DNA of 64,000 bases from an uncultured Oleiphilus sp. (GTDB lineage Bacteria; Pseudomonadota; Gammaproteobacteria; Pseudomonadales; Oleiphilaceae). The translations under genes were made by a program, and so were the position numbers. The notes under the pieces were generated by a model. That model did not search any database. It was not told where the DNA came from and saw nothing but the letters and a program-made list of their open reading frames with translations. This document shows positions 21,001-27,793 of the stretch, one piece after another. Each line of letters begins with the position of its first letter. Positions within the stretch are counted from its first letter, which is position 1. Where the stretch lies: assembly GCA_913020045.1 (NCBI GenBank), contig CAJWBE010000004.1:110263-174262 (forward strand). The letters run 5' to 3'.

Positions 21001-22354
21001 TTTCAGTTACCTCTCTTTTCCGACTGTCGCAGACAGTGACAGGGACGGTGCGGATGATTTAGTCGACAACTTCCCATTGGATAGAAACTGTAGCGAAGCG
21101 AGAGATGGTTTCGGGGTAGGCGTAGATAAGGCCTGTTTTTCAAGTTGGTTAGCTGCGCAAGACAGCATTGAACAAATTCGTTTTACTAATCAGCCAGCCC
21201 TTAAGCAGGCCGCTTTGTTTGATCCATCATGGGACATGATCGTTAGATATGATTATGCTGAGGGAGTCGATGCCTACCTGGATCAAGTTGATGGGTTATC
21301 CGACATCATTTCAGTTGCCTACTCCCAAGCACCTAGCCGTTTGTATCTCTTAGGTTCCAGTGGCGCGATCAGATACGTTGATCCTGTCGGTTTTAGTAGT
21401 GGGTCTAGCCCAATATCGCTAGGCAATGCCTTACCTTCAGGAACCCCGGTGAGTATTATTGCTGTAGGCTCCGACGTCGTGGTTCAAGTAGAAAGGTCTG
21501 GCGAAACGGACCTTTATGTTTACGACAGCGCCGGCAATGCTGGCACTACCTTGGTAAATCAGTCGTTCGATATTCAAAATGGTCTGTGGGTACCCTCGAA
21601 TTCACGTCTATACGGCGTCGAAGCGTCGCCAGGTTTACCGGCAACCGATATCGGCTATGTTGCGATCTCAGGTGGTGAGTTTTCTGGAGGCGTCATATTT
21701 TCTGGTGCTGATTTCGGTGCAAGAGACTTAAGGGGTGAGCTGTCGCTTAGTAAAAGTGCTGACCCTCTCGTTGCTGACTCTCTCGTTATGGCTGCAGGGT
21801 TAGTTATCGATTTGGATTTTACTCTGATCCAAACGCTTACGTTTGATACGGCTCAGGAAACACTGATGACGTTTTCGTCAGCGAGAGAATTAAATGAGCA
21901 CGTCATTCTGTCTGTGCCTCTTGATGTAGATTCTGGACGATATGATCCGCTAATCCGGCCTAATACTTTGTTAGCGTTTCAGACGGCTGGCAAAAATGAC
22001 TATCAGTTTGATACTGAGACTGCCGATGAATCCTTGCTAGCACTAATTCCTAGGGATGACGAGCTAGTCTATGTCCGCAGTGATAGCCAGGCTTTAACCT
22101 TTGAAGTGCTAGGCTTGGGTGACCAGGATGCTGACGGAATCAATGGCTTGTACGAACAGTTTTACGGTCTGGATGATACTGATGATGCCGGCGAGAATGG
22201 CCGATTTGGTGACCCAGATGGTGACTTCTTGACGAATATTGGTGAGTTTGAGAACGGGACTAACCCTCGTCTAAAAGATACCGATGGTGATTCTTGGGAG
22301 GATGGATACGAGGTATTTAATGGCTATGATCCGCTGGATGCGAGGTCATTTTAA
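12005..22354 (+). CDS. Giant lipoprotein with thrombospondin-3-like Asp-rich repeats
   Basis: The 3449-residue product (from ATG 12005; ATG 11960 is in frame but lacks a ribosome-binding site) has a lipoprotein signal peptide ending LILSGC, with Cys24 lipidated. Residue 25 is Gly, so outer-membrane sorting is expected. An ~950-residue helical N-terminal region comes first. About forty Asp-rich repeats of the TSP3 type (for example DTDGDGLSD) then form several blocks, separated by three beta-rich segments (about 15031-15430, 17095-18080, 21085-22115) that look propeller-like. Ig-like strands occupy 15430-16560. TSP3 repeats bind calcium in known families, so a Ca2+-stiffened surface stalk, adhesin or sensor is inferred. 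No catalytic motif was seen. Confidence 0.85.
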   Translation: MVTRFSRLASFIGFFCFALILSGCGEGDRGFVPADVDAAIVEDSLVVNVSAVKGPLANTELFFYEVKLDEGLIKQQSDAVTALFSLLTDLGIDYADGNISYTGDAGALLNAFRLRIEEYGFVTQLPALQAEAFDSTALASLLNTISARISDESNSLVREELEKISSSYATFASLKRDVIELQSLDYDIAKATSFRGLKSTLEKYSDAETDAIKLQGWERFNSDIADIETNAISLGQIRARVREFRDLESEGSVAPSDSVAFERLEVLDSDLSSASSVSRADELLSQALREEGSSSYREVYASVLEDIKTVDDAVFLFQQYRSLYQLPGLVQLLEESLTLSEMIASVIGLLDVQFERAYQDALVNERLNADGRPDNIVGALQIDSTAIFNGVTLGPIDGLVYFETEAGLNTIDLNSGNAPALDRINGIFHTDSIKGYGNNSIENRSVVFRSGAQEQRDEKGDLITLFSELGDNAGGYDTVYPDRFASPLTTLGVKLVGESLKSLTYMNVDVDEDLIPNVSLSSSVFRSTMSQVSELLSDSFSVSGDGIDSIFDAPAVITEGMKFDPVKQQQVINYRAAVESYSALLLEIANAANLAPESVEDLMVDDLADGVVDGRLDGSILPGLASVPYIDYLAKVDPAERFVPGTNYTVDQTGIMVRDQLALIQPTLNLSDFLVDFSQQSFSAAIGGADLDNDGVLDQEQISDIPAGYPGLWSVQADIGNKHYANLDGEFSLEFTAEQREGPCLAAPCVSLGDLSSLVVDEWSVVKSPNQGDMQLSEPDDSNVVGFDVSVTVPGEYLINGVLRSLAEPVQTHRVTLSVSLIDPRMLTFRMNPLNPVLGEVPAVEVKLTESLCKSLPADNAECLAADLTDNLDDFVNLSSIGNNFRVGWSASRDDDAPYQTNSTVSGGVSSAEVSQTSYDSLVTATVLFQSGFTDYEIGSLSKDVVLVNGLDSAGASIGDADQDGVSDADDLFPFDPACHTAIDGVLDTDGNGVIDANDNPVCRATIEPIGGEQVFDIAFEDEQWLVYEGADFIFRRGLADNAELRQPISLALLESPITTLAEYPLARQVVVGLENGDIWRYGYQDNVFTRIFEGASLGDPQPSVTLLTTVDRALLVDFSDGQPRLINIDGSFVSIASQQAFPRAGASISLVSDDVNVSELFRAFDVTWSLERFDSGSAMYETLNNFALSTDRTELLAGQTLTGEVVFVRIERSGELVLELEIPVLDLDRIAFSEDSYTSDDDMRVVGFGKSLELIASKSILQDGYVFYVEWLVNGVAESYGKRVLKSSEYPFVLPALNHENGDIVEAMVRLGRNGRTHDIRELIAVSIGDYRDLSVDIAVSGVSPSKTVQVSANTPNDEFLSRFFEPRWYIDEELQEDQTSFRYPKPGTPNKLLFGSALSVAFFYSIGDQENETNETIAAVIDVEESLAEEFRLVPRYPLAGDSVAAEFDNVNVNSVGDFDATWYVNGQEVAGAIEYEFSISSLNRGDVLQLDILQGDEPADEFLAGGDARVVIGYDLSAGGEDSPDDDGDGVRNSLDYARNDKACSLESDATSDDSDLDGLSDLFELNWGAGQQRIYMNVADSDGDGFSDGEEIERGFDPSDPTDPPRLANDSDGDGISDLDEAAGVADLDSPFVPGEDGYIYTQVLVADTDGDGLSDKFELDLEGYSPTNPDTDGNGINDGLQYNADQRYASSNVPQGVCYATWIANRPESTQTVSDVPQIDVIGDQKLAISGVNWNEVFLFDLVDEAFKPSIRANALGLLSEVEALGFHASDSSLLYVGQAGGRILLMDTSRYDVPFDETSESFFTTGGTGEITKIIDQGDLLIVEQQTAEDSFSQYLFTLPASIGANVPAYSIASPVSIVSSTWTDSSKLELWFFSNEQANSRLFRAVYDSGVPSNSVRQEILVPAGYELDGPIFKRNLTDELLAFGSGALYNTDLDTWQQAATGFRQGIEHASHRIVLPVTDERLKLIQFSGPSEGDYQALDTEVDFLPRYIAPLGVDVAIIGEEKVGNANVLATHRVPVGDSDGDGLPGWWEYFYGGGLNESLVATDLYDGISTYLQAYQNGSDITAYVRDSDADGLSDAAETCADRRCIVNSDQDHDFLNDGLEVSLGYDLNDADSDDNGILDGNEDFDGDTLSNRAEINTYNTDPAQQDTDGDGIDDNDEVFILLTNPSTIDSNQNGVDDGLEDFDEDGLSNAQEIAFGTDPYLSDTDGDQLSDLFEVSFDGDSNNYSVTDLNPLDSDSDGDGLDDNVEVEIAGLDPLLSSDAAIDSDLDGLTNAEEALFGSSLSSADTEADGVSDLIEYQRGTHPDSEDTDGDGQSDAQEINGFLNSDGIVVFTNPLLADTDSDGLSDGIELGAFNSDPFLQDTDGDGLGDEFEYSYRFSYGELPERFEFPPGRPLIEANPRSNDTDGDTLSDSEELALGTNLAEADSDNDQLSDSLELQLNTNPFNRDSDSDGIIDGIEVNLLGTNPLDVDSDDNGISDALEDYDNDGITTIDELNKLFTDPVSEDGQGSLVYVGSLVPSSANLERLSGFVVIPDILPLINGADSLNGSGDVVDSLGSVILANGAYIIVGSDGTFDGDEDPDLDGLSNSEELAINTDPYNKDTDGDGLTDKEEVDDGIDPTAIDTDGDGLSDADELTFGSDPLLQDSDSDGLDDLTEFTFNLNPRNIDTDGDLIIDGDETTETEARVFDVDNDGIADGIERFYLGTSNVAGLGNGTDSDDDGLTDSQEVWVYIFGPGVLPTDPPILNNTFNSRSATPGWVPVAFDEVLADANPLTHVIVPDIVDASGAPIGTLYIRRISDPLEFDSDADGLPDFVELNVIEANRTAIAIPSDSEFALDFNSDLTSGTIYAATDLNANLFEFADPLNLNTNLQTDIDTGAVVNDGMEDLDEDRLVNQLDLFEEGNERTILESDSDRFGLAPTPDGIPDGLEVLLLGTDPTSDDTDDDGILDDDELAPPGIIERSVSSDELCNADEVRLSAIAGNDYCYAFSYLSFPTVADSDRDGADDLVDNFPLDRNCSEARDGFGVGVDKACFSSWLAAQDSIEQIRFTNQPALKQAALFDPSWDMIVRYDYAEGVDAYLDQVDGLSDIISVAYSQAPSRLYLLGSSGAIRYVDPVGFSSGSSPISLGNALPSGTPVSIIAVGSDVVVQVERSGETDLYVYDSAGNAGTTLVNQSFDIQNGLWVPSNSRLYGVEASPGLPATDIGYVAISGGEFSGGVIFSGADFGARDLRGELSLSKSADPLVADSLVMAAGLVIDLDFTLIQTLTFDTAQETLMTFSSARELNEHVILSVPLDVDSGRYDPLIRPNTLLAFQTAGKNDYQFDTETADESLLALIPRDDELVYVRSDSQALTFEVLGLGDQDADGINGLYEQFYGLDDTDDAGENGRFGDPDGDFLTNIGEFENGTNPRLKDTDGDSWEDGYEVFNGYDPLDARSF
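14876..15010 (+). repeat. TSP3-like repeat pair, block 1
   Basis: Two calcium-type loops (DADQDGVSDADD and DTDGNGVIDANDN) flank an FPFDPAC segment; a second Cys follows in NPVCRAT. This precedes the first beta-rich segment. Confidence 0.75.
16573..17060 (+). repeat. TSP3-like repeats, block 2
   Basis: Roughly seven loops such as DDDGDGVRN, DSDGDGFSD, DSDGDGISD and DTDGDGLSD occur here. The block begins with DYARNDKACS and ends before a CYATW motif that opens the second beta-rich segment. Confidence 0.8.
18079..20900 (+). repeat. TSP3-like repeats, main block 3
   Basis: This is the longest repeat tract, with about thirty loops of the form D-x-D-x-D-G-(L/I)-x-(D/N), including DSDADGLSD, DTDGDGIDD, DSDGDGLDD and DTDDDGILD. 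They are often spaced by a conserved F-G-(T/S)-(D/N)-P-type step (for example FGTDPYLSDTDGD). Similarity is at protein level; codons vary, so this is not a recent DNA-level duplication. Confidence 0.85.
22117..22350 (+). repeat. TSP3-like repeats, C-terminal block
   Basis: The last ~75 residues carry DQDADGINGLYEQFYG, DPDGDFLTN and DTDGDSWEDGYEVF, ending NGYDPLDARSF. Termination directly after a repeat leaves no separate anchor or secretion domain at the C-terminus. Confidence 0.75.
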
Positions 22355-22368
22355 AGTTATTTAGAAAT

Positions 22369-22408
22369 GGATGAAGTGGTCTCTACTTAGCAAGAGACAG
22401 CTTCATCC
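22369..22408. terminator. Bidirectional hairpin between converging genes
   Basis: GGATGAAG pairs with CTTCATCC and GTCTCT with AGAGAC, with a 2x2 internal loop between and an 8-base apical loop. It sits 15 bases after the giant gene and 4 bases after the end of the opposing gene, so it can terminate both. The U-tracts are weak. Confidence 0.65.
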
Positions 22409-22411
22409 TTG

Positions 22412-22795
22412 TTAACCCCAACTCACCAGTTCTTTAGTATCACGGGTTAGTTTCCACCATTTTTCACTATATTCTGCTTCGGATTCTTGCCAGCTTTCTG
22501 CCGAGCAGCGTACTTCTGTATCGAATTGCTGCAAAAAATTGTTCGCACACAAAAGGTCAGAAGACCATGGTGTTTTGTCGCTTTTAAACCAAATGCTGGT
22601 ATAAGCCTTACCGGCGGCCTTCGGCGTGATCATGACTTCAACGACGTTCCCTAGATAGTTCAAATCGATAGATTGAATCTTTTCCTGAAAATTGCAAATC
22701 ACTTGGAACTCAAAGTGCTGGCCAAGCCATGCTGCGATGTCCGAAATGGAAGTGTCCTTTACATATATCTCTATATCGAGCTGCTCCGTATTCAT
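22412..22795 (-). CDS. Conserved-looking hypothetical protein, 127 aa
   Basis: I do not recognise this acidic, soluble 127-residue protein. It is Trp-rich in its C-terminal half (SIWFKSD, TPWSSD, ESWQES, KWWKLT) and has no signal peptide or membrane segment. It is the last gene of the minus-strand dap-rlmA run, 7 bases after an 82-residue membrane protein gene, so co-expression is likely. No function is proposed. Confidence 0.6.
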   Translation of the reverse strand: MNTEQLDIEIYVKDTSISDIAAWLGQHFEFQVICNFQEKIQSIDLNYLGNVVEVMITPKAAGKAYTSIWFKSDKTPWSSDLLCANNFLQQFDTEVRCSAESWQESEAEYSEKWWKLTRDTKELVSWG

Positions 22796-22802
22796 TTTTA
22801 TC

Positions 22803-23051
22803 CTATCTTTTAAAAAAGTGATTAAACCGAGTTAGCATCAGTTTTATATAACAATACAGTGCAAAGCTTCCAGAGGGTACGGCTAGTGCTAGAGAGATAA
22901 GAGCCGCAGCTTCTTGTATTTCGGATGGAGTTACTAACAAGTTCAAATAAACGATACTGGACATACAGGCTACAAAACTAATTGCGCTGATCAAAAATCT
23001 TTTGAACGTTTGTGCTTCGGTGCTTAGAGGCTGTCGTTTGGATTTCGGCAT
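22803..23051 (-). CDS. Small two-helix membrane protein, 82 aa
   Basis: The N-terminus is basic (MPKSKRQP). Two hydrophobic helices follow (about 20-42 and 48-70), with a positively charged C-terminus (LTRFNHFFKR). The gene starts 28 bases inside the end of rlmA in another frame, which suggests translational coupling. The family is unknown to me. Confidence 0.6.
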   Translation of the reverse strand: MPKSKRQPLSTEAQTFKRFLISAISFVACMSSIVYLNLLVTPSEIQEAAALISLALAVPSGSFALYCYIKLMLTRFNHFFKR

Positions 23052-23932
23052 TTTGCAGTTTCCAGACTCTCGTTCTTCTTGAATACGGTAAAGTTAATGT
23101 CAATCGTAACACTCAATTGGTTTTGTTGGCTTAGCTGTTTTTGGGCAGATGGAGAGCATCGCCAGTAGTGAGGGGTCATCAGCAACAAGTTACTAATCAT
23201 CGATTGATCTTCTATTGTTGCCGGGGCAGTAATACGTACTTCTTTTACTTTTGTTAAACCCGCTACTTCAGTCAAGTCTTCGGTCGTCGTGTCCGGTTTT
23301 AAGGAATCATAGATTTTTTCACGAAGCTCAATCAGGTGTTTGACTCCCGTGGTGGCGACAATAAATAACCCACCGGGCTTTAGTACTCGGTTCGCTTCGG
23401 TGTAATCGACGCGGCAGAATAAACAGCTAGCAAGGTCCAATGACAGAGCGGGAAAGGGGAGTTGATAAGCAGAGCCAACTAACCAAGTGATTTCTTTATG
23501 GCGTCTGGTGGCCGCTTTAATCGCGGGCGTACTGATGTCGATTCCGTATGACCTTAGTTTTGGGGACGCCATTGGAAAGCTGTTACAGAGCGCGCTGTGT
23601 ATCCCTGCTGTGTAGTAACCCTCGCCACATGCAATGTCGAGATAAGATAGAATGCCAGGTTGAGACGTGTCGTATGGTTGATTCTGTAAGGCAATATCAA
23701 TAAAGGAATTAAGGATGGGCTGATAGTAACCTTGGTTCAAAAACGCAGTCCGCGCATTAACCATTTCTACTGTATCGCCGGGATGTTTACTTTTCTTTTG
23801 ATGGCTTAATAGTAGGTTTACATAGCCTTGCTTTGCCTTATCAAACATGTGCTTATTCGCACACTCAAAGCTTTTTTTGTTTGAGGTCTGAGTTAGCTCT
23901 TCTTGGCAAACAGGGCAGCACAGCAATGTCAT
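23024..23932 (-). CDS. rlmA: 23S rRNA (guanine(745)-N(1))-methyltransferase
   Basis: The 302-residue protein has an N-terminal zinc finger (CCPVCQEEL and FECANKHMFD) that reads the rRNA hairpin, then the family segment FDKAKQGYVNLL. A Rossmann SAM-binding methyltransferase domain follows (YLDIACGEGYYTAG). It methylates G745 in helix 35 of 23S rRNA. The ATG overlaps the dapE stop (TAATG), so it is the coupled distal gene of the dap operon. Confidence 0.9.
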   Translation of the reverse strand: MTLLCCPVCQEELTQTSNKKSFECANKHMFDKAKQGYVNLLLSHQKKSKHPGDTVEMVNARTAFLNQGYYQPILNSFIDIALQNQPYDTSQPGILSYLDIACGEGYYTAGIHSALCNSFPMASPKLRSYGIDISTPAIKAATRRHKEITWLVGSAYQLPFPALSLDLASCLFCRVDYTEANRVLKPGGLFIVATTGVKHLIELREKIYDSLKPDTTTEDLTEVAGLTKVKEVRITAPATIEDQSMISNLLLMTPHYWRCSPSAQKQLSQQNQLSVTIDINFTVFKKNESLETAKCRNPNDSL

Positions 23933-25074
23933 TACACTGCCAGCAATTCTTCAAGCATGCGTTGATAGATGCTTGAAAGCGTATCAAGGTCCGCAACGTT
24001 TACGTTTTCATTTATTTGGTGGATGCTAGCATTTAATGGGCCGAGCTCTAATACTTGTGCGCCAGTCGGAGCGATAAATCGGCCGTCAGAGGTGCCGCCG
24101 CTAGTCGATAGCGTTGTTGCTTCACCAGTAATACCTAGTATCGCATTTTTTGCCGCCTCCACTAGCTCCCCTTCGGCAGTTAGAAAGGGTTGGCCGCTCA
24201 AAGTCCACGTAATTTCGTAAGTTAAGTGATGCTTCTCTAAGAGCGCAATCACGATCGCTTTAAGCTCGTCATGCGTTACTTCTGTTGAGTAACGAAAATT
24301 GAAAAGTACGTCTACGTGGCCAGGAATAACATTCGTTGCTCCTGTTCCAGAATGATAGTTAGTAATTTGAAAAGTGGTCGCAGGAAAGTGTTCGTTGCCT
24401 TTGTCCCATTCGATATTCGACAGCTCAGATAACGCGAGGTTAGCGAGATGTATCGGGTTTTCTGCTAGGTGTGGGTAGGCAACATGTCCTTGTTTTCCCT
24501 TAATTGTCAGCTTTGCGTTAAGCGAACCTCTTCGGCCGTTTTTAATAATATCGCCGACTCGAACGGTGCTTGACGGTTCGCCGACAAGACACCAGTCCAT
24601 CTTTTCTTGGCGAGCTTCAAGTACCTCAATTACCTTGACGGTCCCGTTTATGGATGGGCCCTCTTCGTCGCTAGTGATTAAGTATGCAATCGAGCCTTTG
24701 TGATTAGGATGCCGTGCTATGAATCGTTCACAAGCGGTCACGAAGGCCGCAATGCTGCCTTTCATGTCGGCGGTTCCTCTGCCATACATGACTCCATCGA
24801 TAATGGTTGGTTCGAATGGAGGAGTGTTCCATTGGTCAATAGGACCGGTTGGAACCACGTCCGTATGTCCAGCAAAAGCAAGCAGCGGCGGTTCAGAGCC
24901 ACGTCTTGCCCAAAGGTTAGTCACATCCTCGAAATTCATTCTTTCTGAAGAAAACCCAATTGCTCCCAAACGCTCTGTTAGTAAATCTTGGCAGCCACAA
25001 TCATCAGGTGTAACGGATGCTCTACGGATTAGTGCGTCCGTTAACTGCGTGGTTTCAGAGTATGAATTCGACAT
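23932..25074 (-). CDS. dapE: Succinyl-diaminopimelate desuccinylase
   Basis: The 380-residue M20-family zinc peptidase hydrolyses N-succinyl-LL-diaminopimelate to LL-DAP and succinate. Metal and catalytic motifs are visible: [37 protein letters not shown] and the C-terminal [14 protein letters not shown]. It lies 17 bases downstream of dapD in the lysine/peptidoglycan precursor cluster. Confidence 0.97.
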   Translation of the reverse strand: MSNSYSETTQLTDALIRRASVTPDDCGCQDLLTERLGAIGFSSERMNFEDVTNLWARRGSEPPLLAFAGHTDVVPTGPIDQWNTPPFEPTIIDGVMYGRGTADMKGSIAAFVTACERFIARHPNHKGSIAYLITSDEEGPSINGTVKVIEVLEARQEKMDWCLVGEPSSTVRVGDIIKNGRRGSLNAKLTIKGKQGHVAYPHLAENPIHLANLALSELSNIEWDKGNEHFPATTFQITNYHSGTGATNVIPGHVDVLFNFRYSTEVTHDELKAIVIALLEKHHLTYEITWTLSGQPFLTAEGELVEAAKNAILGITGEATTLSTSGGTSDGRFIAPTGAQVLELGPLNASIHQINENVNVADLDTLSSIYQRMLEELLAV

Positions 25075-25091
25075 TAAAATAGCCTATAAAT

Positions 25092-26114
25092 CTAGTTATT
25101 AGCGTGAAGCGCTTCATTAAGTTCAATGGCTGTTTTATTGGTCAGGCACTCAACTCTTCCATTTTCAGAGTTACGGCGGAACAGTAAATCAGGCTTACCC
25201 GCAAGGTCCCGAGCCTTAATTGACTCAACGACTTGATTGTTAGTATCAAGCAAGGTGACCTTCGTACCGGCTGTAATATATAGCCCTGACTCGACGGTGC
25301 AACGATCTCCCAGAGGAATGCCAATACCCGCGTTTGCACCGATAAGACTGTTATCACCAACAGCAATTATAATGTTCCCACCGCCTGAAAGTGTGCCCAT
25401 CGTTGAACAACCGCCACCAAGGTCGGAGCCTGATCCGATCATAACACCTGCGGATATGCGACCTTCGATCATTGAGGTGCCTTCGGTGCCTGCGTTAAAG
25501 TTGACAAAACCTTCATGCATAATCGTAGTTCCGCTACCGATATATGCCCCCAAACGAACACGCGCAGTATCGGCAATGCGAACGCCAGACGGAACAACAT
25601 AGTCAGTCATTTGCGGAAACTTATCGACGGACTTAACTTCAACAATCTCTCCATCTAGGCGCGCGGCAAGTTGCCTTTCGGCTAACTCATCGAGATCGAT
25701 TGGCCCTTTATTTGTCCATGCTAGATTCGGTAAAAGACCAAAAATTCCATCAAGGTTAATGCCGTGAGGTTTAACCAAGCGATGGGAAAGCAAGTGAAGC
25801 TTTAGGTAAACCTCTGGCGTACTCGTTGCAGTTAGATCTTCTTCTATGACCACCAGAACGGCTAGTTGCTGAGAGTCAACAAAGCGAGCGGCCAAGTCGC
25901 GAAAAGATTGGTCGACTGCGTCTGACTCTGAGATAGTTTGAAGGTGCTCGACAGAGAGTTCAGTCGTTGTATTTCCCGCTGCAATTGATAAGACTTGCTG
26001 CAAGCCTTTGGTGGCTTCATCCGACGGCTGAAAAACAGGCGCTGGAAAAAAAGTTTCCAACCATTCGCCTTTTGAGTTTTGAGTGCCGATACCGAGGCCT
26101 AGTGCGATAGTCAT
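25092..26114 (-). CDS. dapD: 2,3,4,5-tetrahydropyridine-2,6-dicarboxylate N-succinyltransferase
   Basis: The 340-residue protein is the longer Pseudomonas-type DapD. An N-terminal domain (about 1-180) is followed by a left-handed beta-helix hexapeptide domain with SGVRIADTARVRLGAYIG and GGGCSTMGTLSGGGN. It transfers succinyl from succinyl-CoA to tetrahydrodipicolinate, the step before DapC. About 96 bases separate it from yffB, so it may have its own promoter, though none was clear. Confidence 0.95.
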   Translation of the reverse strand: MTIALGLGIGTQNSKGEWLETFFPAPVFQPSDEATKGLQQVLSIAAGNTTTELSVEHLQTISESDAVDQSFRDLAARFVDSQQLAVLVVIEEDLTATSTPEVYLKLHLLSHRLVKPHGINLDGIFGLLPNLAWTNKGPIDLDELAERQLAARLDGEIVEVKSVDKFPQMTDYVVPSGVRIADTARVRLGAYIGSGTTIMHEGFVNFNAGTEGTSMIEGRISAGVMIGSGSDLGGGCSTMGTLSGGGNIIIAVGDNSLIGANAGIGIPLGDRCTVESGLYITAGTKVTLLDTNNQVVESIKARDLAGKPDLLFRRNSENGRVECLTNKTAIELNEALHANN

Positions 26115-26210
26115 ATTGATCTTGTCCTAATCTAGAGTGTTCATTGTGCCGCCTATAAACAGGTCTTAAAGTAGAGCTTCAGCCCGTTTATGAGAGTGCG
26201 AAATTGGGTG

Positions 26211-26573
26211 TTATTGGTTAAAAATAGTACCGTATTGATCTGCTTTAAAACCAAGATGGAACTGTCCGTCTACTTCAAGTAAAGGGCGTTTCACGATGCT
26301 AGCGTTTGTTTGTATCAATGATACCGCAACTTTGTCATCTAGGCTCTGCTTGGTTTCGTCGTCAAGCTTACGCCATGTAGTACCGCGCTTGTTGATGAGA
26401 GAGTCGAGTGGCAGGTGCTCTATCCAGTTCTGGATCGTCGGCGCATCAGGCGTTTCCTTTTTGAAGTCATGAAACACATATGCAATGTCGTTGTCGTCGA
26501 GCCATGTAAAGGCTTTCTTCATCGTGTCACAGCTTTTGATACCATAAATTTTGACTTGCTTTGGGGTGGTCAT
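26211..26573 (-). CDS. yffB: ArsC-family reductase YffB/Spx-like
   Basis: The 120-residue thioredoxin-fold protein has a single N-terminal Cys in GIKSCDTMKKA and the ArsC-family C-terminal pattern SIVKRPLLEVDG. It resembles E. coli YffB, whose gene also sits beside dapE. The substrate is unknown, and a glutathione-dependent reductase role is only inferred. The start ATG overlaps the end of dapC by 4 bases (ATGA), so the two are translationally coupled. Confidence 0.88.
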   Translation of the reverse strand: MTTPKQVKIYGIKSCDTMKKAFTWLDDNDIAYVFHDFKKETPDAPTIQNWIEHLPLDSLINKRGTTWRKLDDETKQSLDDKVAVSLIQTNASIVKRPLLEVDGQFHLGFKADQYGTIFNQ

Positions 26574-27769
26574 TTTTCGAGTGTGCTCAAGTAGGTTTTG
26601 ATTCGGTTTGCCGCTTCAATGCACTCTTCGATTGGTGCGACGAGCGCCATTCGGACTCGGTTTTCTCCGGGATTGTGGCCATCGACGGTGCGCGAAAGAT
26701 AACTGCCGGGAACTACTGTAACAGCCTGTTGGCGATATAATTCTTTCGCGAATACTTGATCACAGATCGGCGTTTTTGGCCATAGATAGAAGCTAGCGTC
26801 AGTTTGCATCACATCCATAACGGGGCTGAGTATGCTTAATACAGCACTGAACTTTTCTCGGTAAGCGGTTCGGTTCTCAATGACATGAGGCTCATCGTTC
26901 CATGCAGCTATACTGGCAAGTTGATGTTGAATCGGCATAGCGCAGCCGTGGTAGGTGCGATAACGGAGGAATTCACTCATGATAGAGGCATCGCCAGCGA
27001 CAAACCCGGACCGAAGGCCCGGAAGATTTGACCGCTTCGACAAACTGTGGAATACGACAACCCGTTCATAATTATTGCGACCGAGTTCAGCGCAAACCTG
27101 CAATAACCCAACAGGCGGGGTAGCCTCGTCACAGTAGATCTCTGAATAGCACTCATCGGACGCAATGACGAAGTCGTATTTGTCGGCTAGCGCAATCAGT
27201 TCACGCAGCGTGTCAGCGGGTATAACAGCACCGGTCGGGTTGCCGGGGGAGCATAAAAATAGAATTTGGCATCGCTCCCAGTCGCTTTGTTTTACTGCAC
27301 TGAAGTCGGGGCAAAAGTTATTAGCAGCGGTGCAGGGTAGTAACCTAAGCTCAGCGCCAGCCAAAAATGTAGCGCCCTCATAAATTTGATAGAACGGATT
27401 TGGACTAATCACAAGCGGGATGCTTGCGCGGTCAACTACGGCCTGTGTAAATGAAAAAATTGCTTCTCGAGTCCCGTTAACGGGGAGTATGTTTTTTTCA
27501 GGGCAAAGAGAGTTCTGTTTCAAGTTAAAGCGTTGTGTAGCCCAAGTAGAGATAGACTCTCTGAGTGCAGGGACTCCTTTGGTCGTCGGATAAACGCCAA
27601 GTTTTTCGATATTACTAACTAATTCATCGATTACAAACTGGGGAGATTGATGTTTCGGTTCACCAATTGATAGCGCGATTGGTGGTTTATCCGCAATGTC
27701 TACCTGCGCTAGCAACGCGGTTAGTTTTTCGAAGGGGTAAGGTTGTAGCTTATCCAAATCACTATTCAT
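26570..27769 (-). CDS. dapC: Succinyldiaminopimelate transaminase
   Basis: The 399-residue class I/II PLP-dependent aminotransferase matches the DapC of Pseudomonas, where the gene also follows glnD. The PLP lysine is in VFHSLSKRSNLPGLRSG; the substrate loop and PLP contacts FLCSPGNPTGAV and ASDECYSE are present. It converts N-succinyl-2-amino-6-oxopimelate to N-succinyl-LL-DAP, completing the dapC-dapD-dapE set encoded here. Confidence 0.9.
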   Translation of the reverse strand: MNSDLDKLQPYPFEKLTALLAQVDIADKPPIALSIGEPKHQSPQFVIDELVSNIEKLGVYPTTKGVPALRESISTWATQRFNLKQNSLCPEKNILPVNGTREAIFSFTQAVVDRASIPLVISPNPFYQIYEGATFLAGAELRLLPCTAANNFCPDFSAVKQSDWERCQILFLCSPGNPTGAVIPADTLRELIALADKYDFVIASDECYSEIYCDEATPPVGLLQVCAELGRNNYERVVVFHSLSKRSNLPGLRSGFVAGDASIMSEFLRYRTYHGCAMPIQHQLASIAAWNDEPHVIENRTAYREKFSAVLSILSPVMDVMQTDASFYLWPKTPICDQVFAKELYRQQAVTVVPGSYLSRTVDGHNPGENRVRMALVAPIEECIEAANRIKTYLSTLEK

Positions 27770-27793
27770 ATCGTTTCTTCTGACCAGGTTAAG

